From JALEFZ01 sp039817415 (GTDB lineage Bacteria; Bacteroidota; Bacteroidia; J057): a stretch of DNA of 64,000 bases. The stretch covers positions 1 to 64,000 of the forward strand of contig JBCBVV010000010.1 of assembly GCA_039817415.1 (NCBI GenBank). Reading direction: 5' to 3'. The notes under the pieces were generated by a model. It ran no database searches and had not been told where the DNA came from. It saw only the letters and a list, made by a program, of their open reading frames with translations. Shown here one piece after another: positions 8,747-17,585 of the stretch. The first letter of the stretch is position 1, and every line of letters starts with the position of its first letter. The translations under genes were made by a program, and so were the position numbers.

Positions 8747-9595
8747 TCAATGAATGATATCCTCCCAATTCACTTCATCATTGTGAGAATGAGTAAACCC
8801 CATTTTTCTTTCGATTTCAATGGTTTTCTTATCTCGGAAGGCCATCACATATGTTTTCCTCCATTCTGGGGATTCATTTCCTCCAGATCCATGTACAATG
8901 CGTTCATCGTGGATGGTGAGGCTGCCCCTTTTTACCGGCAGATAAACAAGCTTATCAGAAGGCTTTACTTCTATGACCAACGTATGGGAATCTTCGCGGC
9001 TTCCTTCGGAATCGCCATAGGATTGGGGGACATGCTTTCTTAGCTCAGCTTCCTTATTGGTTCCAGGTACAACTTGTAGGCATCCATTGACTAAATCGGA
9101 ATCCGAAAGCGCTAAAGAAAAGGTGGCGGTCCAGGTATTTTCTGTTTTGGGCCAATAACCAAGATCCTGATGCATCGCAAATTCCGCCTTCTTTTTACCA
9201 GGCTTTTTCGCGAGGAACTGCTCATAATCCATGGCTGCCTCACCTTCTCGGTATAACTGTTTGGCTATTTCTGTGGCAACTTGAAAAAAAATATTGTTGA
9301 CTAATTCTGGACGGTAATGGGAAGGCAACATCGCATTTACCAGCTGAAAGGCTTCGATTGGCGTTCCATAAGGCTGAGACATATCACAAAAGTCTTTGCC
9401 CATTCTAGCCGCTTCTTTTCCAGACACAAAGTGATCAAACCAGGGATCAAGGGTTTGCAATTCTTCTTCGGTCAGTACATCATGAAGACTTATGTAGCCT
9501 AATGTTTCGAATTGATTGATTTCCTCCTCAGTAAGTTGATAGAAAATCCCCTTTCTTCTATGGGCGCCAGATGCTGGGTTCGTAACTCTTTCCAT
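8747..9595 (-). CDS. Phytanoyl-CoA dioxygenase (PhyH) family protein
   Basis: Fe(II)/2-oxoglutarate-dependent oxygenase family, 282 residues, cytosolic. The metal triad is visible as His142-x-Asp144 in MHQDLGYWP and His235 in ERIVHGSGGN. Arg246 in EWRKTY is the expected 2-oxoglutarate carboxylate contact. NGCLQVVPGTN between them is the typical PhyH segment. Bacterial members hydroxylate very varied small molecules, so the substrate is unknown. The gene starts 38 bp after the T9SS esterase gene on the same strand and may be in one operon with it. Confidence 0.9.
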   Translation of the reverse strand: MERVTNPASGAHRRKGIFYQLTEEEINQFETLGYISLHDVLTEEELQTLDPWFDHFVSGKEAARMGKDFCDMSQPYGTPIEAFQLVNAMLPSHYRPELVNNIFFQVATEIAKQLYREGEAAMDYEQFLAKKPGKKKAEFAMHQDLGYWPKTENTWTATFSLALSDSDLVNGCLQVVPGTNKEAELRKHVPQSYGDSEGSREDSHTLVIEVKPSDKLVYLPVKRGSLTIHDERIVHGSGGNESPEWRKTYVMAFRDKKTIEIERKMGFTHSHNDEVNWEDIIH

Positions 9596-9633
9596 CTTTA
9601 GGGTACTTTGAGTTCAATTGCTTATCCAATCCT

Positions 9634-11076
9634 CTATTTGACTACCATAAACTTCTTGGAGGTAGTTGTTTGTTTGCTGATGAGGGTCATGAGGTATGTT
9701 CCTTCCACTAGCTTCAACCTTTTTACATCAAGGTCTAATTGGAATAAGCTACCCATCCCAGAGGCTAGCTTTTGTTGATGAAGGGTTTTGCCTGACATAT
9801 CAGAAATGAGAAGGGAAACCTCCTCATCAACAGGGTAATAGAAGGCTATTTTTATCTTATCCTTGACTGGATTGGGGTAGATAGAGAATAACTGAATCTT
9901 GTCATGCAGGGCTTGTCTGGAGGTTAGGGGACTTCCAAAAAGCCATTTATAGCCAGATTCAAATTCCCTTGCCCAGAACCATTCTGAGTGTTGGCCATCT
10001 GATTTTTCTATACTAATGATCTCATTTGCGACAAAACCAGCTGATATGAGGCTATCTTCCATTTCTAGCATCGCTGCAACATATTGAGATCCTTCTAGGG
10101 TACCCACTAATTGATAAAGGCGAAAATCTTGCTGTTTTCCTTCATCGACAACGAAGTCAAAAATTTCTGGATTAAACCAATAAGCAGGAGAAAAGGCGCC
10201 GATCTTTCCAAAGATATTTGGATAGGCTATAGCAGCATAAGTCGAGATCAAGCCACCGAGGGAAGAGCCCATGATCCCTGTATGATCGCGGTCCGGTTTT
10301 GTTCGGTACAGGCTATCAATATGTGGTTTTAAGGTTTCAACGATAAAATCAATGTACTCTCCGCCTTCCCCACCCCCATAGGTAGCATTAGCCCATGCTG
10401 AGTATTCTCGGGTTCTGTTACTCCCTCCATTGTCAATGGCGACTACAATGATTCCTGAATCGCCTTCAGCATGTAGGCGGTTGAGCGTTTCATCTACCTC
10501 CCATTCACCTGCAAAGGAAGTAGAAGCGTCAAATACATTTTGCCCATCATGCATATAGAGCACGGGGTATTTCTTGTTGGTTTGGTCATAATCAGGAGGA
10601 AGATAAAGCCAGATTCTTCTATTCCTTCCAAGCTGTGGGATAAAGAAACTGTTGTCAATTATACTCACATTGGCCGCAGCAGTACTTTGTGGACCTCCGG
10701 GATTGCCTCCTGTTGGAATATCCTCCCAGCCTTCAATTTGTAGAATTACTGTATCCACCGTAGAAGTATTCAGGCTTCTATTGGGAATGAAAGTACCTGT
10801 GGCTGTTCCTTCAACAGTTGGCCAAGACCCTCTGGTGAATTTGAAGGAAATGGTTCCAAGTCCAGCAGCCAGGGTAATAGAATAGTGTCCTGTTAGGCTG
10901 TCTTGGCTCAGGAGGTAATCAGGGTCTCCTGGGTCCCAGCCTTGAAAATCACCTGCGATGTAAATTTCTGCCCCGCTTGGGGTTACGGCAGGTATACTTT
11001 CGACGATGACTGTAGTCTGAGCTTGTAGGTTAAAAAAGCAAAAAAGGAGTATGGAAACGAGTAGGTGATTCCGCAT
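9634..11076 (-). CDS. T9SS-exported esterase with starch-binding-like N-terminal domain
   Basis: 480 residues in three parts. After a signal peptide (1-20), residues about 21-115 form a CBM20/AMPK-glycogen-binding-like beta-sandwich (IYIAGDFQGWDPGD). Residues about 135-385 are a PF00756-type alpha/beta hydrolase with YPVLYMHDGQNVFD and nucleophile Ser272 in GIMGSSLGGL. The last 80 residues are a type A T9SS sorting domain (YPNPVKDKIKI ending in KKFMVVK). The protein should be exported through the T9SS and fixed to or released from the cell surface, acting on an esterified polymer or polysaccharide-bound acyl group. It is a second PF00756-type enzyme within 3 kb of the lipoprotein esterase. 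Confidence 0.9.
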   Translation of the reverse strand: MRNHLLVSILLFCFFNLQAQTTVIVESIPAVTPSGAEIYIAGDFQGWDPGDPDYLLSQDSLTGHYSITLAAGLGTISFKFTRGSWPTVEGTATGTFIPNRSLNTSTVDTVILQIEGWEDIPTGGNPGGPQSTAAANVSIIDNSFFIPQLGRNRRIWLYLPPDYDQTNKKYPVLYMHDGQNVFDASTSFAGEWEVDETLNRLHAEGDSGIIVVAIDNGGSNRTREYSAWANATYGGGEGGEYIDFIVETLKPHIDSLYRTKPDRDHTGIMGSSLGGLISTYAAIAYPNIFGKIGAFSPAYWFNPEIFDFVVDEGKQQDFRLYQLVGTLEGSQYVAAMLEMEDSLISAGFVANEIISIEKSDGQHSEWFWAREFESGYKWLFGSPLTSRQALHDKIQLFSIYPNPVKDKIKIAFYYPVDEEVSLLISDMSGKTLHQQKLASGMGSLFQLDLDVKRLKLVEGTYLMTLISKQTTTSKKFMVVK

Positions 11077-11155
11077 GGGAGCAAATAGATTTTCCCCAAT
11101 ATATCTAAAAATGAAATATGTAAAAGCGGTTGTTCATAAGTCTTTCCACACACTT

Positions 11156-11560
11156 TTAAAGAAATTGGATTCCTCCAAAAATCAATAGGGAAATCATGAT
11201 CAAGAGAAGCCATTGACCCAACTTCATAAACTTACCCGAAAAAGAAGGGGATATCAGGAGGATAAAAATCCAAATGATCCCATAAGCTCCGAAATAGAAA
11301 GACAGAATCTTAAGAAGCAATTCCTCAGAAGGCAGAATGTCTGTAAATAGAATGAGCCCAAGACCTAGACTAGCGAAAAGCAGATCTAATGATATCCAGT
11401 GCCAACCAGATCTAGTCATCGTCCATATTTCTAGCATTTTGGCTTCCTGCTTTCCCAAATCGAGAGGCTTCAGCAGGCTGATTTCTTTATCACCTAAGAA
11501 GGTATGGATGAAAAACGCAGCCAGTGTCAATAAAAAGGCAAAGAGAAGAAAGAAGTTCAT
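11156..11560 (-). CDS. Small four-helix membrane protein
   Basis: 134 residues with four hydrophobic segments (about 2-20, 53-72, 80-102 and 113-133) joined by short charged loops. No motif identifies it. The arrangement resembles small inner-membrane proteins of the DUF-type common in Bacteroidota. It lies 79 bp upstream of the T9SS esterase on the same strand and could be the first gene of that unit. It starts at an ATG just after a long AT-rich leader that it shares with the divergent gene at 11744. Confidence 0.6.
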   Translation of the reverse strand: MNFFLLFAFLLTLAAFFIHTFLGDKEISLLKPLDLGKQEAKMLEIWTMTRSGWHWISLDLLFASLGLGLILFTDILPSEELLLKILSFYFGAYGIIWIFILLISPSFSGKFMKLGQWLLLIMISLLIFGGIQFL

Positions 11561-11743
11561 ATGATTTGATTTAAAGTTTCTGAAACAATTGAAAGTTAGT
11601 AATTGCTCATTATTTCATATGAAGCATAGGTCATTTATCAAGCTGATATATGCTTTCTTTTTTCTATCTTATATGGGAATGTTAATGTGACCTGATAGGC
11701 ATATTTTCGTTACAAATCCACATACCATTATCAACCTAAAACT

Positions 11744-12127
11744 ATGAGAGAACTTATCCCTACTTTATTCGATTTTGCCAAACTAGGCGGAGGCTTACTG
11801 TTGGCGCAGGTCGTTTTCATGAAATTCGATGCGGTAGATGATACCGTAAAGAGTATTTCCAAGGTTTTGGCTGGTTTTCAAGCCACTATTGGTGCTGCCT
11901 GTTTAATCTTGGGTGTTATTTTCTTTTTAACACCTGGATGTGCCTTGATGGATATTTCTGGAATATTGGCAGGCTTGGTTCTTTTGGGAGTTTCCTTGAA
12001 GAATATTCCTGCAGTTGGAGAGGCGCTTTCTAAGGCATCAACTGTATTAAAAGGGTTTTCTGTTCCAATTGGACTTGCTGCCTTGGCATCAGGTTTCTTT
12101 GGCCTCTTTAATATCATGTGTATTTAA
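11744..12127 (+). CDS. Small hydrophobic membrane protein
   Basis: 127 residues, four hydrophobic stretches rich in Gly and Ala (for example LGGGLLLAQVVF, ATIGAACLILGVIFFL, ISGILAGLVLLG, IGLAALASGFFGLF). The two halves look alike: each has a DDT/EALSKAS-type amphipathic segment followed by a glycine-rich helix with VLxGFxxxIG, suggesting an internal duplication. It is a single-gene unit facing away from its neighbour and closed by a strong terminator. I do not recognise a family. Confidence 0.65.
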   Translation: MRELIPTLFDFAKLGGGLLLAQVVFMKFDAVDDTVKSISKVLAGFQATIGAACLILGVIFFLTPGCALMDISGILAGLVLLGVSLKNIPAVGEALSKASTVLKGFSVPIGLAALASGFFGLFNIMCI

Positions 12128-12152
12128 GACAATCATCTTAGCCAAGTATAGT

Positions 12153-12187
12153 GAGGCCAACTCTGCATGAGTTGGCCTCTATTTTTT
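12153..12187 (+). terminator. Strong intrinsic terminator
   Basis: Perfect 11-bp stem GAGGCCAACTC (12153-12163) and its complement (12169-12179) with loop TGCAT, followed by TATTTTTT. It ends the plus-strand gene at 12127 and touches the stop of the convergent DUF3500 gene. Confidence 0.9.
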
Positions 12188-13271
12188 ACTTGTTGCCCTT
12201 CTTTTTGTGATGGGGATGATTTTGATAATGATCCTTTAGGAGATCCTCTCCAAAATGGTTGCGCTTATCACGTAGAATCAAATGAACATGATTTCCTTTG
12301 CTGGGGTAATTGTCATACTCGATCATAAAATCGGGTCCATTGATCAAGTAGTAATGTGGCGCCCCTTTTTCTTGGCTTCCTATCCAACTGAAATACAATT
12401 TGTCCATTCCCCCTTCTTCCAGCATGTTCATGAACTTATGTGCGGTAGTATGTTCGAAGTTATGGGCGTATTCTGTGATCAACATTTTTAGAATATAGCG
12501 CTGATCTTCATTGAAACTACTGACCGGAACGCCATAATACTCATCGATTCGTTGCGGAGCGTTGGGATTGGTGATAATATCTTGAGGTACATCCTCTTCT
12601 ATAATGGCTTGCTCTTTTTGTTCCTCGGACAAAAACTGGAGGAGCATGAAGCCGTAGTCTTCCTCCTTCGATAAGATTCTCAATCCGGCATATGGTCCAT
12701 CCTTGACTTGTCCTGGATCGGAACCAAGGAAAAAGGGGGAAACGGATATTTTTCCCTCTACGATGGTGAAGTTAATGGCCATATGATGTCCTCCGAAGTT
12801 GAAGCCCCAAGGAGTTTTGTCAGATGGTTTTCCCCAAATGGAGAGAAAGTAATTGCCATAGTCCCATTCTAGGTCTTCCAAACGTTTCCGCTGTTTGTCA
12901 TTCATCAATCCCTCCTTGTAGGCCAAATCGATTAAGCCATTCAAGACCTTTTCCATTTGCATGATACTCGTAATCTTCAAGTAACCCTGCGAACTGAGGA
13001 TGGTTGAGAGCATCATGTGGAAATGAATCCTGCTTTGATTGGATAGGTCTCCATACCTGACTCCTGCCCTGTCTATCAGACCAACGGGGAGGTTAGACCA
13101 TTTTTCCCTTTTCTTATCATCAAAAGAAAAGCATGCTTGTTTTTTTTGAAGCTCGCTCATGCTTGTCATCAGTGCCTTTGCATATGAATTGAGTTGAGGA
13201 ATGTCTTGGGCTGAAAGGATGCTGAGTTGAGTAGATGAAAGGAGGGTAAGGGTGAGGAGGAGGATTTTCAT
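12186..13271 (-). CDS. DUF3500 family secreted protein
   Basis: 361 residues from the ATG at 13271, chosen because it gives a normal signal peptide (MKILLLTLTLLSS, cut near SAQD); an ATG 14 codons upstream would precede it with polar residues. The body shows the DUF3500 hallmarks: a KRxxWSNLP-like segment, YGNYFLSIWG followed by WGFNFGGHHMAINF, a central FFLGSDP, and the C-terminal GNHVHLILRDKRNHFGEDLL. The conserved His residues suggest a metal or catalytic site, but the family has no proven activity. It is convergent with the gene at 11744 and divergent from the GTPase module. Confidence 0.82.
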   Translation of the reverse strand: MKILLLTLTLLSSTQLSILSAQDIPQLNSYAKALMTSMSELQKKQACFSFDDKKREKWSNLPVGLIDRAGVRYGDLSNQSRIHFHMMLSTILSSQGYLKITSIMQMEKVLNGLIDLAYKEGLMNDKQRKRLEDLEWDYGNYFLSIWGKPSDKTPWGFNFGGHHMAINFTIVEGKISVSPFFLGSDPGQVKDGPYAGLRILSKEEDYGFMLLQFLSEEQKEQAIIEEDVPQDIITNPNAPQRIDEYYGVPVSSFNEDQRYILKMLITEYAHNFEHTTAHKFMNMLEEGGMDKLYFSWIGSQEKGAPHYYLINGPDFMIEYDNYPSKGNHVHLILRDKRNHFGEDLLKDHYQNHPHHKKKGNK

Positions 13272-13572
13272 AAGGATTGTATTGAGATGCTGAAGGCGAC
13301 CCACAACATCCATAAATAATAGAAGTCATAAAAAGGTAAGCATTTCTCCCAAAAGGCTGGTAGCAGCCGATCTGAAAATCGTTTATTTCAAGCTTTTAAA
13401 CATTTCTAAATTCAGAAATTGAACATGATTTTCTCATTTTGAGAATTTTTGCTGTTTTGGGTGTGTGTCTAAGTGCCTGATTAACAGGTGAGTTGTGGGT
13501 TTTGGCATTTCCTTTGGCAAAGAGGGAGTAACCAAAGACTATTTCCCTTTCATTTTTTCAATCGGACTTTTT
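13272..13572. other. Divergent intergenic region with two inverted repeats
   Basis: It separates the DUF3500 gene (minus) from the GTPase module (plus). It contains ATTTCT-N6-AGAAAT (13402-13419) and, 11 bp on, TTCTCA-TTT-TGAGAA (13431-13445) followed by a T-run. The pair could be operators, or the second could be a weak AT-rich terminator. No consensus promoter stands out, and no small gene is seen. Confidence 0.4.
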
Positions 13573-15390
13573 ATGCTAAACAAGCAAAATTCTCAACCGC
13601 CTAAGCACGCCAATAGGTTCAATTCACGGGGTCCGAATACCAATTACCAAGCCCCAGAAGAATCTAAAGGAATAGACCTTTTTCCTATCGCAGTTTTCAT
13701 CATGGGAATTGTGAGTTGCTACACCACAGCAACAGGTCTCTATCCGATGTTGGACAATTGGATATTGTCCTATGCCACAGCCATTGCCCTTTCGGTTTTT
13801 ATGGTTGCCATCGCCCTTCGTATTCCCAAAGCCTATGAAGAAGGCAATCAAGGAAAATTGATTATGGGCTATATTTTCGTAGCCAGCTTTTCTGTTCTGC
13901 TCAATTTCAACGCCATCTATGGTGTTTTTACAGCGGAAAAGCTCCTTTACGAAGAACTCAAAGAAAATAAAACAAGCTTGAGCGCCATGCAGGTTAGTTC
14001 GCGTGGTGCCTTGGATAAGTATTTTGATACGCGAGAAATTGAGGAAAAACTGTCGGCTGCACAGGCCCTTCTTAAGGAAGAAACCTCTAATAGGGTAGAT
14101 CCTGGTTATGGGAAAAAAGCGCGTCAACTCAACCAAGAAGTGGTCATTCCCCTTCAAGCTAAAATGGAGGCGATGAAAGCTCGGTATGATCCTGCGGTGG
14201 CTTTGGTTGACTCCTTGGTCCTAAATGCTCAAGCAGATATTGACGAGGCCTTAAACTCAGGTAAAATCAAGGAATATAGACTTGCTGTAGATAGATCCAT
14301 CGATGCTTACTCTCAAATAGGGGAGAAGACGACCAATCTGGTTGGTGATGAGAATTTCTCTTACGAACCTCTTGTTTTCCAACACCGTGATGTAGGCAAC
14401 TTGAATCACTCCTTGTGGACGCTTACCAATGTAAGCCAATTGAATGGGAAGCAAGCTTCTGCCGTCATTGTTTCTATGTTGCTCGCCTTGTTAATCGACT
14501 TCATCGTTCTCTTTGTGATTGTTATGATCAATCGACCTGCCACTAAAAAGACTGAGAACAAAGAGGATGAGGAAAAGGCTACAGTGGCCACAAGAAGCTC
14601 CTTTAAAGGAGGGAATAATACTACTCCTTCACATGAAAACAACAGCATTTATGCAGTCAGAAGAAGCCGAAATGGAAGTCCTAAACCACTCAGTGAAAGA
14701 CCTCAGACAAATCCTGACAGAATGACCACCCTTCCAGAGAGAGTGAGAGATCAGCATCGGGTACATACGGAAGAGACAGAAGATAAAACTGCTTTTTCAT
14801 CAGTTTCACCAGAAAATATGGCCGTAAGTTCTCAAGTTGAAGAAGAAGCTGAAACGCAACATCCAGTAGCTCAAATTGAAATTCCTGAAAAGCCTGCTGT
14901 ACCTCCCGTTTGGGTTCCTTCGGAGAATGAGAAACAGGATGGGCAGAACGTTGTTGTAGCTGAAACCATAGAAGAAGAAGTTGAGTCAGAAGAGGCAGAC
15001 GAGGTAGTATTGGCTGAACCATCCGTCTTTCAAAGCCTTCAGGAGGATATCGAAGAAGAAACAGCTCCAAGATTGGACCTAGATGAGGAAGCGAAGGAAG
15101 AAGAGACTGCTTTCCCATTTATCTGGACGCAGAAGGAGGCTAATCTACCCGAGGAAGAAGAAAAAGCTGCCCTTTGGAACATGGAGAAAGGAGAGGATCA
15201 AGAGACTACATCTGAATCTAATCCAGAGATCCAATCGACAAATGAAGAAGAAGATGATGAGTTCGTAACCATCAGGTCTTACAAGCCAAGGAAACCGGCC
15301 AACAGAAAGCTAACAGTATTGGAATCATTGAGAGATGATAACCTATTCTCCATCAAAAACGAGCAAAAGGAATCAACTCCTACAGAATAA
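13573..15390 (+). CDS. Membrane coiled-coil protein with acidic cytoplasmic tail (GTPase module gene 1)
   Basis: 605 residues from ATG 13573; an in-frame GTG 26 codons upstream gives an unlikely N-terminus. A short polar head is followed by three membrane helices (about 36-56, 62-82, 94-118), a long charged helical region (about 120-293, coiled-coil-like, with KYFDTREIEEKLSAAQALL), a fourth membrane helix (about 295-318) and a 285-residue low-complexity tail very rich in Glu and Asp. The topology puts the coiled coil outside and the acidic tail in the cytoplasm, where it could meet the GTPase encoded next. No family is recognised. It is the first of three tightly packed plus-strand genes. Confidence 0.75.
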   Translation: MLNKQNSQPPKHANRFNSRGPNTNYQAPEESKGIDLFPIAVFIMGIVSCYTTATGLYPMLDNWILSYATAIALSVFMVAIALRIPKAYEEGNQGKLIMGYIFVASFSVLLNFNAIYGVFTAEKLLYEELKENKTSLSAMQVSSRGALDKYFDTREIEEKLSAAQALLKEETSNRVDPGYGKKARQLNQEVVIPLQAKMEAMKARYDPAVALVDSLVLNAQADIDEALNSGKIKEYRLAVDRSIDAYSQIGEKTTNLVGDENFSYEPLVFQHRDVGNLNHSLWTLTNVSQLNGKQASAVIVSMLLALLIDFIVLFVIVMINRPATKKTENKEDEEKATVATRSSFKGGNNTTPSHENNSIYAVRRSRNGSPKPLSERPQTNPDRMTTLPERVRDQHRVHTEETEDKTAFSSVSPENMAVSSQVEEEAETQHPVAQIEIPEKPAVPPVWVPSENEKQDGQNVVVAETIEEEVESEEADEVVLAEPSVFQSLQEDIEEETAPRLDLDEEAKEEETAFPFIWTQKEANLPEEEEKAALWNMEKGEDQETTSESNPEIQSTNEEEDDEFVTIRSYKPRKPANRKLTVLESLRDDNLFSIKNEQKESTPTE

Positions 15391-15476
15391 CACCTCTTTT
15401 CATGCGCAAGAAGCGTGGTCTAGGCCATGCTTCCCTTTCCCTTCCCTTTCACAAAACTCTTAAACAATCCATTGAC

Positions 15477-16583
15477 ATGAATCGCAAATCAATAGAACTG
15501 CCCTTACACGATCCAGAATTGACTGAAATCATCGAAGATACCCTTCAGCAGCGTGAAGAGGCTGAAAAAATAGAAACAGAACTGTCCAAAAAATACCAAG
15601 CAGAACGCCAAAAGATGCTAGAAGAAATCAAAAAAGATGGCCCTGTTAGTTCTTTTGAAACAGGAGTAGCTTCGGAACCTGTCCTTCCTAAGCCTTTTCA
15701 CCATCAACAGGCCTTTGTAGATACTCCACAACATCCTGTCAAAAATGAGGCCTATTACAAGGCAAAAACGCACGAAGAGATTTTGGATAAGAATACCAAC
15801 TACGTCTTCATTTTTGGCTACACGGGTTCAGGTAAGTCGACCGTTTTGACAGCCATTAACATGTACATGCGTCAGCATTACCGAGTGATCTTAAATCAAG
15901 GTGAGAACCAAGAGGGGATTCGTCTCATCCACCAAATGATGAGAGATGTAGAGGAGGGATCATTCCCACAGCCAACTTCTATCGGGCAAATCACAGAATA
16001 TGATACAGCCTTTTTGATGGACGGACATGATGTAAACCTGACCTTCCTTGAAATGGCTGGAGAGGACCTGAAAAAGGTGGATGTAGATACGGGAGAAGAT
16101 GGCTTACCTGATAGCGTAAAGGCCTATTTGACCTGTCCGGGTGTTTCCATTTCATTCTTGCTAGTAGCTGACTTTGAAAGAGTGGTTGCCAGAAAAGAAG
16201 ACAAATTGATCCTTCAGTTTTTGAGTTACCTATATAACGAAGGCATTGATATGTCTAGGGTAGGAGTGGTCCTAAGTAAATTTGACCGAGGCCGTACAGA
16301 CATGAATGTGGAGGAAGTCATCAAGACCTATTTGCCTCAGGTAGATAAGTGGTTGACTTCTGGGGATATCCAGCAGCCAAGAGTATTCCCCTTTAGCATT
16401 GGAGAAGTCAAAACAGAAAACGGACGTAAGGATGAAATCCGTGAAATTGATCTAGAAGATTGTCAGGAAGTTGTACCCTGGATTCACAATGTCCTTTCTC
16501 TTCCAGGAACCCAGAGACATAGTCAGCAGGCTAGCGCTTCGAAAGGCTTCATGAACAAGCTCAAGAACATCTTGAAATTTTAG
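15477..16583 (+). CDS. Ras-like (TRAFAC-type) P-loop GTPase (module gene 2)
   Basis: 368 residues. An N-terminal charged helical arm of about 100 residues precedes the G domain: Walker A GYTGSGKS (about 114-121), a switch-like threonine region around PTSIGQITEYD, G3-like LEMAGED (near 191) and G4 SKFD (near 266). SKFD, in place of NKxD, and the insertion after G3 set it apart from translation GTPases and resemble the double-GTPase/TRAFAC proteins found in predicted bacterial conflict systems. The C-terminus ends in a basic helix (NKLKNILKF) that may touch the membrane. The start at 15477 follows a pyrimidine-rich leader like that before the next gene; ATG 15402 is the alternative. Confidence 0.8.
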   Translation: MNRKSIELPLHDPELTEIIEDTLQQREEAEKIETELSKKYQAERQKMLEEIKKDGPVSSFETGVASEPVLPKPFHHQQAFVDTPQHPVKNEAYYKAKTHEEILDKNTNYVFIFGYTGSGKSTVLTAINMYMRQHYRVILNQGENQEGIRLIHQMMRDVEEGSFPQPTSIGQITEYDTAFLMDGHDVNLTFLEMAGEDLKKVDVDTGEDGLPDSVKAYLTCPGVSISFLLVADFERVVARKEDKLILQFLSYLYNEGIDMSRVGVVLSKFDRGRTDMNVEEVIKTYLPQVDKWLTSGDIQQPRVFPFSIGEVKTENGRKDEIREIDLEDCQEVVPWIHNVLSLPGTQRHSQQASASKGFMNKLKNILKF

Positions 16584-16669
16584 GTAGGATTCTAAATGGG
16601 ACGGGCCACTGGAAGGTTTGTCCCAACCTCTCTCTTTCAAACTTTCATTTACCACAAACATTCCCTTTC

Positions 16670-17530
16670 ATGGACAAAAACAGATGGGGCATAGCTTTCT
16701 TTGGAAAGCGAGATGGCTTCGAAATCCTCCATATTAGTGGGGCTTTGGCCTCCTTAGACCCTTCCCAGGTAGAACAGCCATTCAGTCAAGCCGTCCAATT
16801 AAAACTGGAGGAGATCAGAATTTTTGAGAATACCGAAATTCTAGGGTATAGCTTACTGCCCCTAAATGGCTCTATTTTTTATCTGTATACGCTTTATGTC
16901 TACCATCTCGACAATTATCAGAGGGATGGATATCGAGCCTGCACACTGGCTTTGAAGGATTCGTGGGCTCCTCCTGCCTACATACTTGACTTCTTAAAAG
17001 GGCAAATGGGGGGATTTTTATCGGGTCAAGTACCGGATTTTCAATTCCCTGTTCACCATATCAAGCCTCAGCTTCTGCCCAACCCTAACGAAGGAGTTGT
17101 ATTTATACCGCTTTTTGGAGAGAAAAAGGATGAGCAAGTTGCCTTGTTAGATGCGCTCCAACAAGGAAAATTTGAACTTGGGACACGCTTTTTTGCCTCT
17201 TCCAGCCAACAGGTTCAGGCATCCACGGTAGGAAGTCAGATGATGGTTTACAAAGAAAATCCATTCTGGGTTCCCCGCAGAGTCTTAGCGCCAGAAACGG
17301 CTGTGGTCCTCGAGGGAAATGCCTTAACACCTTCGAGTCATCATTCCCTCAATGAAGCTCCCAAGGATTCCTTGATTTATGCCGTGGAAGAAGGGGAGAA
17401 GGATCGCTGGGGGAAAAAGGCAGAAACTCACTCTTCTCCTGGAAATAAGAGAATTAACAATATTTGGATTGGAACATCTCTCATCATTGTGGGAATGCTA
17501 GGCATCTTAACATGGCTCATGTTAAGCTAA
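16670..17530 (+). CDS. Tail-anchored protein, possible GAP1-N-like partner of the GTPase (module gene 3)
   Basis: 286 residues. The N-terminal half (WGIAFFGKRDGFEILHISG, then LPLNGSIFYLYTLYVY and YQRDGYRACTLALKD) has the strand order and the G-Y-R-A-C-type turn seen in GTPase-associated protein 1 N-terminal domains. This is a visual resemblance, not a database match. Residues about 130-260 are a linker. A single membrane helix (about 264-284, IWIGTSLIIVGMLGILTWLM) anchors the C-terminus, placing the domain in the cytoplasm. It follows the GTPase gene after 86 bp on the same strand and most likely acts with it, as activator, effector or scaffold. Confidence 0.65.
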   Translation: MDKNRWGIAFFGKRDGFEILHISGALASLDPSQVEQPFSQAVQLKLEEIRIFENTEILGYSLLPLNGSIFYLYTLYVYHLDNYQRDGYRACTLALKDSWAPPAYILDFLKGQMGGFLSGQVPDFQFPVHHIKPQLLPNPNEGVVFIPLFGEKKDEQVALLDALQQGKFELGTRFFASSSQQVQASTVGSQMMVYKENPFWVPRRVLAPETAVVLEGNALTPSSHHSLNEAPKDSLIYAVEEGEKDRWGKKAETHSSPGNKRINNIWIGTSLIIVGMLGILTWLMLS

Positions 17531-17549
17531 AAATTTAGATTGTTACTAT

Positions 17550-17584
17550 GGGGCTTCATGCGAAAGTGTGGGCCCCGCTTTTTA
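17550..17584 (+). terminator. Possible terminator after GTPase module
   Basis: GGGGC (17550-17554) pairs with GCCCC (17572-17576), with weaker inner pairing, and TTTTTA follows within a few bases. It lies between convergent genes. The loop is long for an intrinsic terminator. Confidence 0.4.
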
Positions 17585-17585
17585 T

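Noticed and set aside
15477..16583. Translation-type or MglA-type GTPase
   Set aside because: SKFD in place of NKxD, the LEMAGED G3, and a long N-terminal helical arm do not fit either group.
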